A DNA stretch of 64,000 nucleotides from Collinsella aerofaciens (GTDB taxonomy: Bacteria; Actinomycetota; Coriobacteriia; Coriobacteriales; Coriobacteriaceae): contig NZ_JADNHZ010000007.1 in the NCBI RefSeq assembly GCF_015554145.1, positions 41,129 to 105,128 of the forward strand, given 5' to 3'. This document shows, one piece after another, positions 12,537 to 24,764 of this stretch (positions within the stretch are counted from its first letter, which is position 1; each line of letters begins with the position of its first letter). Made by a program: the position numbers and the translations under genes. The notes beneath the pieces are model-generated. The model had not been told where the DNA came from and did not search any database. It saw nothing but the letters and a program-made list of their open reading frames with translations.

Positions 12537-12890
12537 GAATATGCAGCTACAACCTCATGACCTCCACATATGCCCATATTCGCACGACGTTTCATGCGCA
12601 TTCCAACCAAATGCCGACCAAGAGCTTGACGGATTTGTGGACAAGATACGGTGCCGCGGGGACAAGCTGAGCCAAGCCGCAGGTCAACGGGCACAAGGCT
12701 GTGGTCGCAAAATGCATACCAGTGGTCCACAGCACCACCCAAAGATTTTTATATTCATTGCCAAGTCGCTTATGAATACCCCTTTTGAACAATTGAGTTG
12801 ATCAACCACGCTGGTCGGAAGCCGTTTTTTGGCACCTCAAACCCCACTGCAACGCCAAGCGCGGCCAAGCGTTTTAAAAAATGCCAACTT
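12537..12890. other. intergenic region without visible gene
   Basis: About 350 bp between the rpsF promoter and the tRNA-Ser promoter. I see no convincing coding frame, no terminator and no strong repeat. One TGTGGACAA (12636-12644) matches the actinobacterial DnaA-box consensus but is isolated. Confidence 0.5.
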
Positions 12891-12896
12891 TTCTGT

Positions 12897-12924
12897 TTGC
12901 ACTTTGCGATTCCTCGTGTATACT
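12897..12924 (+). promoter_or_regulatory. promoter of tRNA-Ser(GGA)
   Basis: TTGCAC (12897-12902), 16-base spacer, TATACT (12919-12924), ending 16 bases before the tRNA. Confidence 0.75.
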
Positions 12925-12940
12925 GACTTTCGCATTTAAC

Positions 12941-13031
12941 GGAGAGTTGTCCGAGTGGCCGAAGGAGCACGATTGGAAATCGTGTAGGCGTCAAAAGCGT
13001 CTCCAGGGTTCAAATCCCTGACTCTCCGCCA
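12941..13031 (+). tRNA. tRNA-Ser (GGA)
   Basis: Class II tRNA with long variable arm. Acceptor GGAGAGT pairs with ACTCTCC; anticodon loop TGGAAAT gives GGA; T-loop GGTTCAAATCC; encoded CCA at 13029-13031. Confidence 0.97.
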
Positions 13032-13040
13032 GTTAATTCC

Positions 13041-13070
13041 AAAGCAGGCCTTCGAGCCTGCTTTGTTTTT
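13041..13070 (+). terminator. terminator between the tRNA-Ser genes
   Basis: AAAGCAGGC, six-base loop, GCCTGCTTT then GTTTTT. Confidence 0.85.
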
Positions 13071-13079
13071 ACCCCACGC

Positions 13080-13170
13080 GGAGGGGTGGCAGAGTGGTTG
13101 AATGCGGCGGTCTCGAAAACCGTTTGGCCTGTATAAGGTCACGAGGGTTCGAATCCCTCCTCCTCCGCCA
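13080..13170 (+). tRNA. tRNA-Ser (CGA)
   Basis: Class II tRNA, acceptor GGAGGGG with CTCCTCC, anticodon loop CTCGAAA (CGA), T-loop GGTTCGAATCC, encoded CCA at 13168-13170. Its last 25 bases before the final A recur inverted at 13236-13260. Confidence 0.97.
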
Positions 13171-13181
13171 TTTTGGTTGAG

Positions 13182-13210
13182 AAAGCTCCCAACAACGGGA
13201 GCTTTTTTGT
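13182..13210 (+). terminator. terminator of tRNA-Ser(CGA)
   Basis: AAGCTCCC, AACAAC loop, GGGAGCTT then a T-tract. Confidence 0.88.
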
Positions 13211-13231
13211 TATCGAGTCATGTTCAAGCAA

Positions 13232-13370
13232 ATACGGCGGAGGAGGAGGGATTCGAACCCGCCAGGGCGCAAAGCGTAAAGAAAACGCGCCACGGGCGCG
13301 TTTTTAGCGCAGCGCGGTCGGCGTAAGCCGACCGGATAAATTTTGAGCGCTGCTCAAAATTTAGACATCC
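13232..13370. repeat. tRNA-trailer repeat element, Ser copy
   Basis: Starts with a perfect 25-bp inverted copy (13236-13260) of the tRNA-Ser(CGA) 3' end (13145-13169). Then CCAGGGCGCAAAGCG, a run of short GC palindromes (AAACGCG...GCGCGTTT, AGCGCAGCGC, GGTCGGC...GCCGACC, AAATTTTGAGC...GCTCAAAATTT) and a weak direct tRNA-end remnant (CATCCCTCC). Homologous in layout to the elements after tRNA-Gly and tRNA-Lys. No coding frame is convincing. Confidence 0.75.
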
Positions 13371-13540
13371 CTCCTATTCAACCACGCCCCCATCGCGTTC
13401 AGCATCGACCCAGATCCCCAAACATGGAACCTACGCCCGCATCCAGTCCCGACCGTTTGCCGAGCAATAGGGTCGCAATCGGCGCCGAACATGTACTATG
13501 TACGGGCATTGTCCAAATCCGTAATCCAAAGGACCCCATC

Positions 13541-14230
13541 TTGCCCGTCGTCGCCGCTATGACCGTTACCTCACACGCCACGGATGCCATGGTCGCCATC
13601 CCGTTTTGGCTCGAAATGTTCGCCGTCGTCGCGGCTTCAATCTCGGGCGTGTTGGTCGCGCGCGAGCACAAACTCGACCTGGTGGGTGCAGTTGCGCTCG
13701 CCGTGGTCTGTGGCTTGGGCGGCGGTCTTTTACGCGACATGACGCTGCAGGTGGGCAACGTCTACATCCTCAACCAGCCAATGGCGCTGCCGCTTTCCAT
13801 TGCCACGGCAGCCATCATCTATATTTTCCCGGCAATCGTCGACAAGCCCGAAAAACTCATTCCCCTGCTCGACATCATCTCGGTCGGCATCTACGCCGCC
13901 ACTGGAGCAGACAAGGCGCTGGTCTACGGCTTTGCACCGGCGGTGTGCATCATGATGGGCTTTTTCACCGCGGTGGGCGGCGGCATGTTGCGCGATGGCT
14001 TTATGGGCGTGGTTCCGGGCATTTTCCAACGTACTAACTTTTATGCCATCGCCGCCATCGCCGGATCGACAAGCTATGTGTGTCTCGTTATGAGCGGCAT
14101 TATGAGCAATGTCGCCGCGCTGGTCGTATGCGTTGTCGTGACCATGGGTCTGCGCTGGCTCTCGCTGCGCTTTGACATCAAAAGCCCCACCGAAGAAGAT
14201 ATCGCGCGCTTCTTGCACCGTAAAAAGTAA
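13541..14230 (+). CDS. TRIC cation channel family membrane protein (UPF0126/YicG-like)
   Basis: 229 residues, almost entirely hydrophobic with about seven predicted helices. The two repeat signatures CGLGGGLLRD and VGGGMLRDG are the hallmark of UPF0126, shown structurally to be a prokaryotic TRIC-type trimeric cation channel. A TTG start (13541) is preferred because AAAGGA lies seven bases upstream; the ATG six codons later (13559) has no ribosome-binding site, and the upstream open extension is low-complexity. A -10-like TACTAT lies at ~13494. Monocistronic between tRNA-Ser and the next gene; physiological role unknown. Confidence 0.88.
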   Translation: MPVVAAMTVTSHATDAMVAIPFWLEMFAVVAASISGVLVAREHKLDLVGAVALAVVCGLGGGLLRDMTLQVGNVYILNQPMALPLSIATAAIIYIFPAIVDKPEKLIPLLDIISVGIYAATGADKALVYGFAPAVCIMMGFFTAVGGGMLRDGFMGVVPGIFQRTNFYAIAAIAGSTSYVCLVMSGIMSNVAALVVCVVVTMGLRWLSLRFDIKSPTEEDIARFLHRKK

Positions 14231-14336
14231 ACAGCACGGCACGACCCTTCGAAATGCAACCGAGAGGTTCTTTTAGAGCGCCCACGCGTTGGGTACCCTG
14301 TTAGGTGCATATCGAGCATCTGACGAAGGATTCACT

Positions 14337-15482
14337 ATGCCCTGCAATCAATTCCCGTCGACCCAACGCCGTAAAGCGCGGGGCCGCATCACCATCCTAT
14401 TCGCGCTCATCGCTCTGGCGCTCACCGCACTTCCCGCTACGGCTCTTGCCGGCACGGACACCGCAGGCAACGTACTTGCGACCGACAATGACGCCACTCC
14501 GTCCGGCGTCGAAGGTGACCTGTACTGGGCAGGTCAGGCCCTCAACTTGGACGATGCGTCCATCGGCCGCGACATAATTGCAGCAGGCGAGAGCCTCTCC
14601 ATCCGCGACTGCACGGTGGGCGGCGCCGTCCGCTTGGCGGCGCGCACCATCGACATTGCCAAGACTACGGTTGATGGCAGCGTGACCGTTGCCGGCCAGC
14701 ATGTCGTGCTCAACACCGGTAGCACCGCCAACTGTTTTTACGCGATGGGCGAGACGGTTGCCCTGCGCGGTTCTACCAAGTCGGCAGTGCTCGCGGGCGA
14801 CACCGTGACCATCGATGGCACCGTCGAGGGCGATGTCGAGGTTTGGGCCGATAAGCTCATCCTGGGCAAGAACACCCACATCACCGGCACCGTGAACGCG
14901 CACGTCTCCGAGAACCCCGAGCGCGCCGCGGGAGCCGAGGTCGGCGCGCTCAAGATCGACCGCACCGAGAGCGAGGATACTTCCACCGTTAACGATGTCA
15001 TCGGCGGTATCGTCGCCGCGGCACTCTCGACCTGCTTTGTCGCCCTACTGCTCGAACTCGTCTTTCCGCGCGCAACCGCCAGCGCCGCCGGCATGCTCCA
15101 CCAGCGCCCCATGCCCCTGTGGGTGAGCGGTCTTCTGGGCACGATTGCTGTCGTCCCCGCCGTCCTGCTGCTGATTATCTCGATTGCCGGCCTGTCGCTT
15201 GCCGGAGCCCTCTTGTGCGGCGTTATCGGCATCGCGTTGGTGTCGAGCGCCTTTGCGGGGTGCGCGATCGGCCGCATGGTCGGACACAACCAGAACCGCT
15301 ACGCCATGGCAGCCGTCGGCGGTGTGGCCGCAGGCGCCCTCACAGGACTCCCCCTCATCGGCGACTTCATCAGCGGCGTGGCATTTGTCTTTATGCTCGG
15401 CTACGTTATCCAGATCATCTGGCGCAACGCTCACCTCAAGTCGCAACAGCCGGCTAATACGCCAGGACTCCCCACCGCCTAG
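14337..15482 (+). CDS. bactofilin-like repeat protein with C-terminal membrane domain
   Basis: 381 residues. A signal sequence or first helix (about 17-38, ending ALAG) is followed by a beta-helical stretch (about 65-185) with repeating hydrophobic/Gly/Asp strands such as DCTVGGAVRLAARTIDIAKT and DGTVEGDVEVWADKLILG, resembling polymer-forming/bactofilin folds. At least four membrane helices follow (about 215-365). The start follows GAAGGA by six bases. The beta-helix would lie outside the membrane, unlike cytoplasmic bactofilins. Function unknown. Confidence 0.85.
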   Translation: MPCNQFPSTQRRKARGRITILFALIALALTALPATALAGTDTAGNVLATDNDATPSGVEGDLYWAGQALNLDDASIGRDIIAAGESLSIRDCTVGGAVRLAARTIDIAKTTVDGSVTVAGQHVVLNTGSTANCFYAMGETVALRGSTKSAVLAGDTVTIDGTVEGDVEVWADKLILGKNTHITGTVNAHVSENPERAAGAEVGALKIDRTESEDTSTVNDVIGGIVAAALSTCFVALLLELVFPRATASAAGMLHQRPMPLWVSGLLGTIAVVPAVLLLIISIAGLSLAGALLCGVIGIALVSSAFAGCAIGRMVGHNQNRYAMAAVGGVAAGALTGLPLIGDFISGVAFVFMLGYVIQIIWRNAHLKSQQPANTPGLPTA

Positions 15483-15488
15483 TCGCCA

Positions 15489-15549
15489 ACCACCACAAAA
15501 GGGCCAGGCACCTTTGTGGTGGTGCAAGCGAACCTGTCCCCCTTGCACC
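15489..15549. repeat. twin REP-like hairpins
   Basis: Two adjacent perfect hairpins: ACCACCACAAA (15489-15499) with TTTGTGGTGGT (15513-15523), then GGTGCAAG (15521-15528) with CTTGCACC (15542-15549). Loops hold CCAGGCACC and ACCTGTCCCC, whose complements (GGTGCCTGG, GGGGACAGG) resemble dispersed REP-type intergenic repeats. Confidence 0.55.
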
Positions 15550-15584
15550 AAAAAGGGCGCCGACCATTGCGGTCGACGCCCTTT
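15546..15584 (-). terminator. terminator of typA
   Basis: Stem AAAGGGCGCCGACC (15552-15565) with GGTCGACGCCCTTT (15571-15584), one mismatch, T-tract on the minus strand. Confidence 0.85.
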
Positions 15585-15611
15585 CTTATTGGCGGTTATA
15601 AGCCCCAGCGC

Positions 15612-17450
<1,839 letters not shown>

Positions 17451-17567
17451 GTAGTTCCCCTATCTTCTATCCATATACAAACGGCACGCGTATGCGACCC
17501 ACCCAGCAATGCAACGCTCGACGGGAATATTGAGCCTTTTACCGAAAACTCGTTTATTTTAGCGATT

Positions 17568-18017
17568 TTAGATAAGAGGGGTTTCCTCACCTGCAGGTTC
17601 AGGGTCGCTCCACATAAAACCATCGCCGGCGCCCATGCCCTCATACAGCACATATGCCGAAAAACCGCTCTCGAGCGTGGTTTCGAAGAAGCTCACGAGC
17701 AGGGCGTCGTGATAGCCGCCGTCAATTTCGACACAACCGGTGTAGCCGATGGCATAGCGGGCGATGCGGCCCAGGCCCTCGTCCTTAAGACCCATCTTGT
17801 GCTCGGAGATAAAGTTGGTGGCCGCCTCGAGGCACGCCTCTTCGCCGTCCTCGTCGAGCGCCGCCAGATATCGGTTGGAAGCAGCGTCCTCGATCGCCAC
17901 AACTACGCCCGGATTCTCGCCGGCGGCAAGGTCGTCCAAGAACGCACCAATCAGGTCACACACCATGGCGTCGAGCTCGGCGGAGACGTTACCGGCGTCC
18001 TGCATATCCTGTGCCAT
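17568..18017 (-). CDS. acidic protein of unknown function
   Basis: 149 residues, strongly acidic, no signal peptide or membrane helix, no motif I recognise. Visible landmarks: CVEIDGGYHDALLVSFFET and YVLYEGMGAGDGFMWSD near the end. It follows the 128-residue gene by ~30 bp on the same strand and may share its transcript. Probably cytoplasmic. Confidence 0.8.
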   Translation of the reverse strand: MAQDMQDAGNVSAELDAMVCDLIGAFLDDLAAGENPGVVVAIEDAASNRYLAALDEDGEEACLEAATNFISEHKMGLKDEGLGRIARYAIGYTGCVEIDGGYHDALLVSFFETTLESGFSAYVLYEGMGAGDGFMWSDPEPAGEETPLI

Positions 18018-18047
18018 CTTTAGACCTTCCCATCGAGTCCGGCGTCG

Positions 18048-18434
18048 TTACAGTTCTTGTGCCTCGGCAGCGATCTTGGCGGCAGCGTCGCGGGCGCGCA
18101 TCATATCCATCGCGCGCTTGTCGAGTACCTTGATCTGGTTGGCCAGCATTACTGCATCGACCACGCCCCAGATTACCAAGCCTGTTGAAATCGAAAACCC
18201 AAGCGCACCAACTGTACCACGAAGGCGCGAGCAGATTGCCGCGACAAGGGCGGAGACGACAACCATCTTGATAAACGAGCCGCGGCGCTCGCGAAGCGTG
18301 CGGGCCTGCGTCACATAGGCAATGCGAGCCGCCTCAGAAGCCTCCGAGCGCATCTGGGCTTCACGCGCGATGGCGGCCACTTCAGCCGATACGCGGGTAC
18401 CCATCAGCGACCTCTCCGCTCGCGTGCCAGACAT
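18048..18434 (-). CDS. small membrane protein of unknown function
   Basis: 128 residues. A basic N-terminal half with coiled-coil tendency, then two hydrophobic segments (about 57-67 and 76-96, GALGFSISTGLVIWGVVDAVMLA), then a charged helix. Its ATG directly follows the stop of the bifunctional-nuclease-domain gene with no gap, implying coupling. An internal Met at position 11 (MGTRVSAE) is an alternative start. No family recognised. Confidence 0.78.
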   Translation of the reverse strand: MSGTRAERSLMGTRVSAEVAAIAREAQMRSEASEAARIAYVTQARTLRERRGSFIKMVVVSALVAAICSRLRGTVGALGFSISTGLVIWGVVDAVMLANQIKVLDKRAMDMMRARDAAAKIAAEAQEL

Positions 18435-18935
18435 TTAGAAGTCATCGGGGGAGAGCGTATGGACGAACTCGTCGAACTTCTCGAACTCCTGCTCGTCGTC
18501 GACTTCCTCGGCGTGGGTAGAAACAGTGCCCAGGCGATTCATGATGTCGTCCTCCACAAACATGGGAGCATTGCTGCGCACGGCAAGGGCAATGGCATCA
18601 CTGGGACGGGCGTCGATCTTGCGCTCCTCGCCATCGGCCAGTACGACGATCGTCGCGTAGAACACCGGCGGCTCGGCGCGAACGATCTCGATGCGCTCGA
18701 GCTTGGCGCCCAGGGCGTCGACGGTGTCGAGCAGCAGGTCATGGGTGATCGGGCGCTCGGCGCGGCCGCTATCGATGCCGCGGCTGATGGCAGCAGCTTC
18801 AAACGAACCAGTCTGAATGGAAAGGGAACGCAGCGGCGCGGGCGAGTCCGATTTGCTGCTGCGCTCACGAAGTACGATAAGCGATGGCACGGGACCGGCG
18901 GCCATGACGATGGTCTCTATGTCGACACGAACCAT
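18435..18935 (-). CDS. bifunctional nuclease (DUF151/BFN) domain protein
   Basis: 166 residues. The core matches the BFN/DUF151 family: the conserved block RKIDARPSDAIALAVRSNAPMFVED (split here as RKIDARPSDAIALAV and APMFVED) and THDLLLDTVDALGAKLERIEI. Family members are described as nucleases in plants, but bacterial roles are poorly known. The C-terminus (about 135-166) is very acidic. The start MVRVDIE follows GGAGGTG at good spacing. First gene of a three-gene minus-strand unit. Confidence 0.9.
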   Translation of the reverse strand: MVRVDIETIVMAAGPVPSLIVLRERSSKSDSPAPLRSLSIQTGSFEAAAISRGIDSGRAERPITHDLLLDTVDALGAKLERIEIVRAEPPVFYATIVVLADGEERKIDARPSDAIALAVRSNAPMFVEDDIMNRLGTVSTHAEEVDDEQEFEKFDEFVHTLSPDDF

Positions 18936-19074
18936 GGAACACCTCCGGTACGTAGCGGTTAACACGCGGCAGCCCGCCGCATTGAATAGCTATACTACCC
19001 AAACTTTCGCACAGCACACAAAATCAAAGTAGTTAATTTGGGGCGGGGCTTTTTTGACTACTTTCAGTAGGTAA

Positions 19075-19105
19075 GAAAAAAGCCCCGAGGCAACGCCCCA
19101 GGGCT
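19075..19105 (-). terminator. terminator of the tRNA-Ile/Ala/Ile cluster
   Basis: Stem AGCCC-GGGC-type at 19081-19105 with a six-T tract on the minus strand (19075-19080). The opposite arm at 19037-19052 could also pair with it, giving a bidirectional structure. Confidence 0.8.
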
Positions 19106-19119
19106 CTTCACAGTTTTGA

Positions 19120-19196
19120 TGGTGGACCTGACAAGATTCGAACTTGTGACCTCCCGGTTATCAGCCGGACGCTCTAACCAACTGAGCTACAGGTCC
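19120..19196 (-). tRNA. tRNA-Ile (GAU), second copy in transcript
   Basis: 77 nt with encoded CCA. Acceptor GGACCTG/CAGGTCC, anticodon loop CTGATAA. The gene is identical in sequence to 19344-19420. Confidence 0.97.
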
Positions 19197-19200
19197 ATCA

Positions 19201-19276
19201 TGGTGGAGGTTAGGGGGATCGAACCCCTGACCTCAGGCTTGCAAAGCCCGCGCTCTCCCAGCTGAGCTAAACCCCC
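19201..19276 (-). tRNA. tRNA-Ala (UGC)
   Basis: 76 nt with encoded CCA. Acceptor GGGGGTT/AACCTCC, anticodon loop TTTGCAA, D-loop AGCTGGGAGAGC. It lies four bases upstream of tRNA-Ile in the transcript. Confidence 0.97.
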
Positions 19277-19287
19277 ACGGAGACAGT

Positions 19288-19332
19288 AATAAACACCCCA
19301 GCGGCGACTCGGCTCTCGCTGGGGTGTTTATT
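19288..19332 (-). terminator. 16-bp perfect hairpin after the first tRNA-Ile
   Basis: AATAAACACCCCAGCG (19288-19303) pairs perfectly with 19317-19332. The end is T-rich (GTTTATT), so it may be a partial terminator between tRNA-Ile and tRNA-Ala. Confidence 0.6.
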
Positions 19333-19343
19333 GCGAAAGAAAG

Positions 19344-19420
19344 TGGTGGACCTGACAAGATTCGAACTTGTGACCTCCCGGTTATCAGCCGGACGCTCTA
19401 ACCAACTGAGCTACAGGTCC
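19344..19420 (-). tRNA. tRNA-Ile (GAU), first copy in transcript
   Basis: 77 nt, encoded CCA, anticodon GAT. Identical to the copy at 19120-19196, so the tRNA-Ile gene has been duplicated around tRNA-Ala. Such Ile/Ala genes often sit in rRNA spacers; here they are free-standing. Confidence 0.97.
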
Positions 19421-19491
19421 ATCGCGCAAGGGATATATTAGACGAGTCGTTACGCGCGCGTCAACAACTTTTTTGAAAATCTTTGAGGGGT

Positions 19492-19627
19492 GTGTCAGAC
19501 GGCTGGGCGAGATGGGTTAGGTTTGCTGCTCGGGCAGTCCTGCGCAAGACGAAGGCCACATTAAGTGGCCTTCTTTGCGTGCGGAACTCGCGACAAACCT
19601 AACCCATCTCGCCCAGCCGTCTGACAC
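19492..19627. repeat. 34-bp perfect inverted repeat element
   Basis: Arms 19492-19525 and 19594-19627 are perfect reverse complements over 34 bases. The 68-base centre folds again: GAAGGCCAC/GTGGCCTTC closing ATTAA, extended by imperfectly paired TGCGCAAGA/CTTTGCGTGCGGA. No open frame. It lies between the tRNA cluster and the gyrA terminator. Confidence 0.8.
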
Positions 19628-19644
19628 GGGGCTCCAAGCTTGTC

Positions 19645-19677
19645 AAAAAAGCGGTCGGCGCGCAGTGCGCCGACCGC
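19645..19677 (-). terminator. terminator of gyrA
   Basis: 11-bp stem GCGGTCGGCGC/GCGCCGACCGC (19651-19677) with a T6 tract on the minus strand. Confidence 0.9.
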
Positions 19678-19717
19678 CGATATATGGGGTCTGATATTTT
19701 CTACCAGCTAGTTCCTC

Positions 19718-22456
19718 TTACTCGTCTAGGAGATCCTCTGGCATGTCGTTGCCGTCGCCTAGATCGACAGGGGTTTCTTCGGGGGCAGAGCCGTCTTCTG
19801 TGGCTTCGCCTTCGGGCTTCTCCTTGGCGGCCGTCATGCGGGCTACGGCGCAGATGCGGTCGTTGTCGTCGACGGTCATCATCTTGACGCCCTGGGTGGC
19901 GCGGCCAGTCTGGCTAATCTCATCGGTCTTGACGCGAATGACCGTCGCGCCCTCCGTCACGATGAACAACTCGTGCTGCGGGCCCACCGTCTTCATGGCC
20001 GCGAGGTTGCCCTTACGCTCGGTCATTTGGATGGTGTAGACGCCCTGGCCGCCGCGATTCTGCTCCGGGTAGTCCGCGACCGGCGTGCGCTTGCCGTAGC
20101 CGCGCTCGGTGATGACGAATAGATCGCCGTTGCCGTTAGTGACTTCCATGCCCAGAACGCTCACGCCGTCCTTCATACCGATACCGCGAACGCCGCTAGT
20201 ATCGCGGCCGGTGGCGCGCACCTGCTCCTCGGAGAACATGATCGCCTTGCCCGCGGTGGTGGCCAGGATAATCTTGTCGCCCTCGCGCACGCGGCGCACG
20301 TTTAGCAGCGCGTCGTCGTCACGCAGGTTGATAGCGATCAGGCCGTCGCGGCGGCTGCGGTCATATGCGCTCATTACGGTCTTCTTGACCATGCCGCTCT
20401 TGGTGGCAAACATCAGGTACTCGTCGGCAGGGAACTCGCGGCAGCTGATGACGCTCGCGATCTTCTCGCCCTCCTCGAAGGGCAGCAGGTTGACGATCGC
20501 GGTACCGCGTGCCTGGCGCGTACCCACCGGCAGCTCGTGCACCTTCAGGCGATAGACCTTACCCTTGCTCGAGAAGAACAGCACGTACTCGTGCGTGGAC
20601 GCGATGAACATCTCGTCGATGACGTCGTCCTCTTTGAGGTTGACGCCCGAGACGCCCTTGCCGCCGCGCTTCTGGGCGCGGTAGGCGGCCACCGGGATGC
20701 GCTTGACATAGCCGGTGTGGGTGATGGTCACGACCATGTCCTCGTCGGCGATGAGGTCCTCGACGTCCAGGTCCTTCTCGACATGGCTGATCTCGGTGCG
20801 GCGCTTATCGCCGAACTTCTTGGAGATCTCGCGCATCTCTTCCTTAATGACGCCCAGGATCTTCTCCTCGTGCGCCAGCAGGTCCTCGTAGTAGGCGATG
20901 GCGCGGCGCAGGCCGTCCAGCTCTTCCTGGATCTTGTCGCGCTCCAGGCCGGTCAGGCGGCGCAGCTTCATCTCGAGGATGGCCGTGGTCTGCTCGGGCG
21001 TAAAGCCAAAGCGCTCGATCAGGCGGCTGCTGGCCTCGGAATCGGTCTGCGAGGAACGGATGATGCTGATGACCTCGTCGATATGGTCAAGGGCCATCAG
21101 GTAACCCTCGAGGATATGCGCGCGGGCCTGGGCCTTCTTAAGGTCGAAGCGGGTGCGGCGGGTGACAACGTCGACCTGGTGGTCGATGTAGTGCTGCAGC
21201 ATCTCGCGCAGGCTCAAGCATTTGGGAACGCCGTTGACAAGCGCCAGGTTGTTGGCGCCAAAGGTCGTCTGCAGCGAGGTGTACTTGTACAGGTTGTTGA
21301 GCACGACCTGCGGGATGACGCCCTTCTTGAGTTCGATGACCAGACGGATACCCTTCTGGTTGGACTCATCGCGCATATCCGAGATACCCTCGATGCGCTT
21401 GTCGTTGACGAGCTGGGCGATCTTCTCCTGCAGGGTGCCCTTGTTGACCATGTAGGGAATCTCGGTAAAGACCAGGCGGCTGCGGCCGGTCTTGGTGGAC
21501 TCCACGTGAGCCTTGGCGCGCACGGTAATGGAGCCACGGCCGGTCTCGTAGCTCTGCTTAATACCGGCACTGCCCATGATGATGGCGCCGGTGGGGAAGT
21601 CCGGACCGGGCATGATCTGCATGAGCTCGTCGACAGTGGCGTCGGGATTATCGATCAGGTAGCAGGTTGCCTCGATCGCCTCGGTGAGGTTATGCGGGGC
21701 GATATTGGTGGCCATGCCGACGGCGATGCCCTGGCTGCCGTTGACCAGCAGGTTGGGGAAGCGCGCAGGCAGCGCCTGAGGCTCGGCGAGCGATTCGTCG
21801 TAGTTGGGCTGCCAGTCGACGGTATCCTTCTGCAAGTCACGCAGCAATTCCATGGCGGGCTTGGCCAGGCGGCTCTCGGTGTAACGCATGGCCGCCGCGC
21901 CGTCGCCGTCGATGTTGCCGAAGTTGCCGTGACCGTCGATGAGCGGCGTGCGCATGGAGAACCACTGCGCCAGGCGGACCATGGCCTCATAGACCGCGTA
22001 GTCGCCATGCGGGTGGTACTTACCGATAACTTCGCCGACCGTCCAGGCCGACTTCTTGTGCGGGCGGTTGGGGTAGATGCCGCTCTCGTTCATCGCGTAC
22101 AGGATGCGGCGGTGCACCGGCTTTAGGCCGTCGCGCACGTCCGGCAGGGCGCGCGCCGTGATGACCGACATCGAATACTCGATAAACGACTGCTTCATCT
22201 CGCGACCGAACTCCGAAATCTGGAGCTGGCCGCCATTGATATCCTCGCCGGCCGAGGCGCCACGGTCGACTTCGCCAAAGCTCTCCTCGAGCTCACCGTC
22301 GTCCTCTTCCTCGTCATCATCGGCATCGGGGTTATAGGCGTCCGGATCGCCGTCCTCGCCCTGCTCAGCACGGGCAAGCAGGCGCCTCAGATCGTCGGGC
22401 ATGCCGGCGTCGCCGGCCTCGCCCATGCCCTCGTTATTGTTGATATCGTCTGCCAC
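19718..22456 (-). CDS. gyrA: DNA gyrase subunit A
   Basis: 912 residues, GTG start three bases after AGGAGGT. An acidic N-terminal extension of ~70 residues (poly-Asp/Glu around 45-60) precedes the core [20 protein letters not shown]. The breakage domain has the catalytic tyrosine in MRYTESRL, and the C-terminal beta-pinwheel contains the GyrA box QKRGGKG. In the quinolone-determining segment [14 protein letters not shown]. coli positions 83 and 87 are Tyr (residue 153 here) and Glu. Works with GyrB (next gene upstream) to introduce negative supercoils; gyrB-gyrA order is standard. Confidence 0.98.
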   Translation of the reverse strand: MADDINNNEGMGEAGDAGMPDDLRRLLARAEQGEDGDPDAYNPDADDDEEEDDGELEESFGEVDRGASAGEDINGGQLQISEFGREMKQSFIEYSMSVITARALPDVRDGLKPVHRRILYAMNESGIYPNRPHKKSAWTVGEVIGKYHPHGDYAVYEAMVRLAQWFSMRTPLIDGHGNFGNIDGDGAAAMRYTESRLAKPAMELLRDLQKDTVDWQPNYDESLAEPQALPARFPNLLVNGSQGIAVGMATNIAPHNLTEAIEATCYLIDNPDATVDELMQIMPGPDFPTGAIIMGSAGIKQSYETGRGSITVRAKAHVESTKTGRSRLVFTEIPYMVNKGTLQEKIAQLVNDKRIEGISDMRDESNQKGIRLVIELKKGVIPQVVLNNLYKYTSLQTTFGANNLALVNGVPKCLSLREMLQHYIDHQVDVVTRRTRFDLKKAQARAHILEGYLMALDHIDEVISIIRSSQTDSEASSRLIERFGFTPEQTTAILEMKLRRLTGLERDKIQEELDGLRRAIAYYEDLLAHEEKILGVIKEEMREISKKFGDKRRTEISHVEKDLDVEDLIADEDMVVTITHTGYVKRIPVAAYRAQKRGGKGVSGVNLKEDDVIDEMFIASTHEYVLFFSSKGKVYRLKVHELPVGTRQARGTAIVNLLPFEEGEKIASVISCREFPADEYLMFATKSGMVKKTVMSAYDRSRRDGLIAINLRDDDALLNVRRVREGDKIILATTAGKAIMFSEEQVRATGRDTSGVRGIGMKDGVSVLGMEVTNGNGDLFVITERGYGKRTPVADYPEQNRGGQGVYTIQMTERKGNLAAMKTVGPQHELFIVTEGATVIRVKTDEISQTGRATQGVKMMTVDDNDRICAVARMTAAKEKPEGEATEDGSAPEETPVDLGDGNDMPEDLLDE

Positions 22457-22522
22457 GTTACCTCCTCATGGTTTGCGTGGTTCAAATCAGATAGTCCCCG
22501 TCCCCGTCACTAGGACGGAGAC

Positions 22523-22622
22523 GGCTTTTCCAGGTGCCGCAGATTCGCTCGAAAGAGGAGGGAAGCGTACTTGGGTACGCGACCGACGATTGAGAGCGAA
22601 GGTGCGGTGGCTGGGAAAGCCG
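22523..22622. repeat. structured palindromic repeat, copy B
   Basis: In the gyrB-gyrA gap. Outer arms GGCTTTTCC...GCCGCAG.ATTCGCTC and GAGCGAAGGTGCGG...GGGAAAGCC pair over ~28 positions with bulges. The core GAAAGAGGAGGGAAGCGTAC-TTGG-GTACGCGACCGACGATTGA closely matches copy A (5473-5568), while the outer arms do not resemble copy A in sequence. Confidence 0.7.
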
Positions 22623-22628
22623 AACAGG

Positions 22629-24701
<2,073 letters not shown>

Positions 24702-24707
24702 TTATCG

Positions 24708-24738
24708 TAAAAAAATACCCTCGGGAACGAGGGTATTT
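24708..24738 (-). terminator. terminator between dciA-like gene and gyrB
   Basis: AAATACCCTCG (24713-24723) with CGAGGGTATTT (24728-24738), and a T7 tract on the minus strand. Confidence 0.9.
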
Positions 24739-24764
24739 GGCTCTACAAGGCCACCAGATGCGAT

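Noticed and set aside
12636..12644. A perfect actinobacterial-type DnaA box (TGTGGACAA)
   Set aside because: Isolated, 18 kb from the origin, and not of the type repeated at oriC; expected by chance at this size.
13080..13260. Second tRNA-Ser gene on the minus strand at 13236-13260
   Set aside because: Only the T-arm and acceptor 3' part is present in inverted form; no D-arm, anticodon arm or 5' acceptor half follows.
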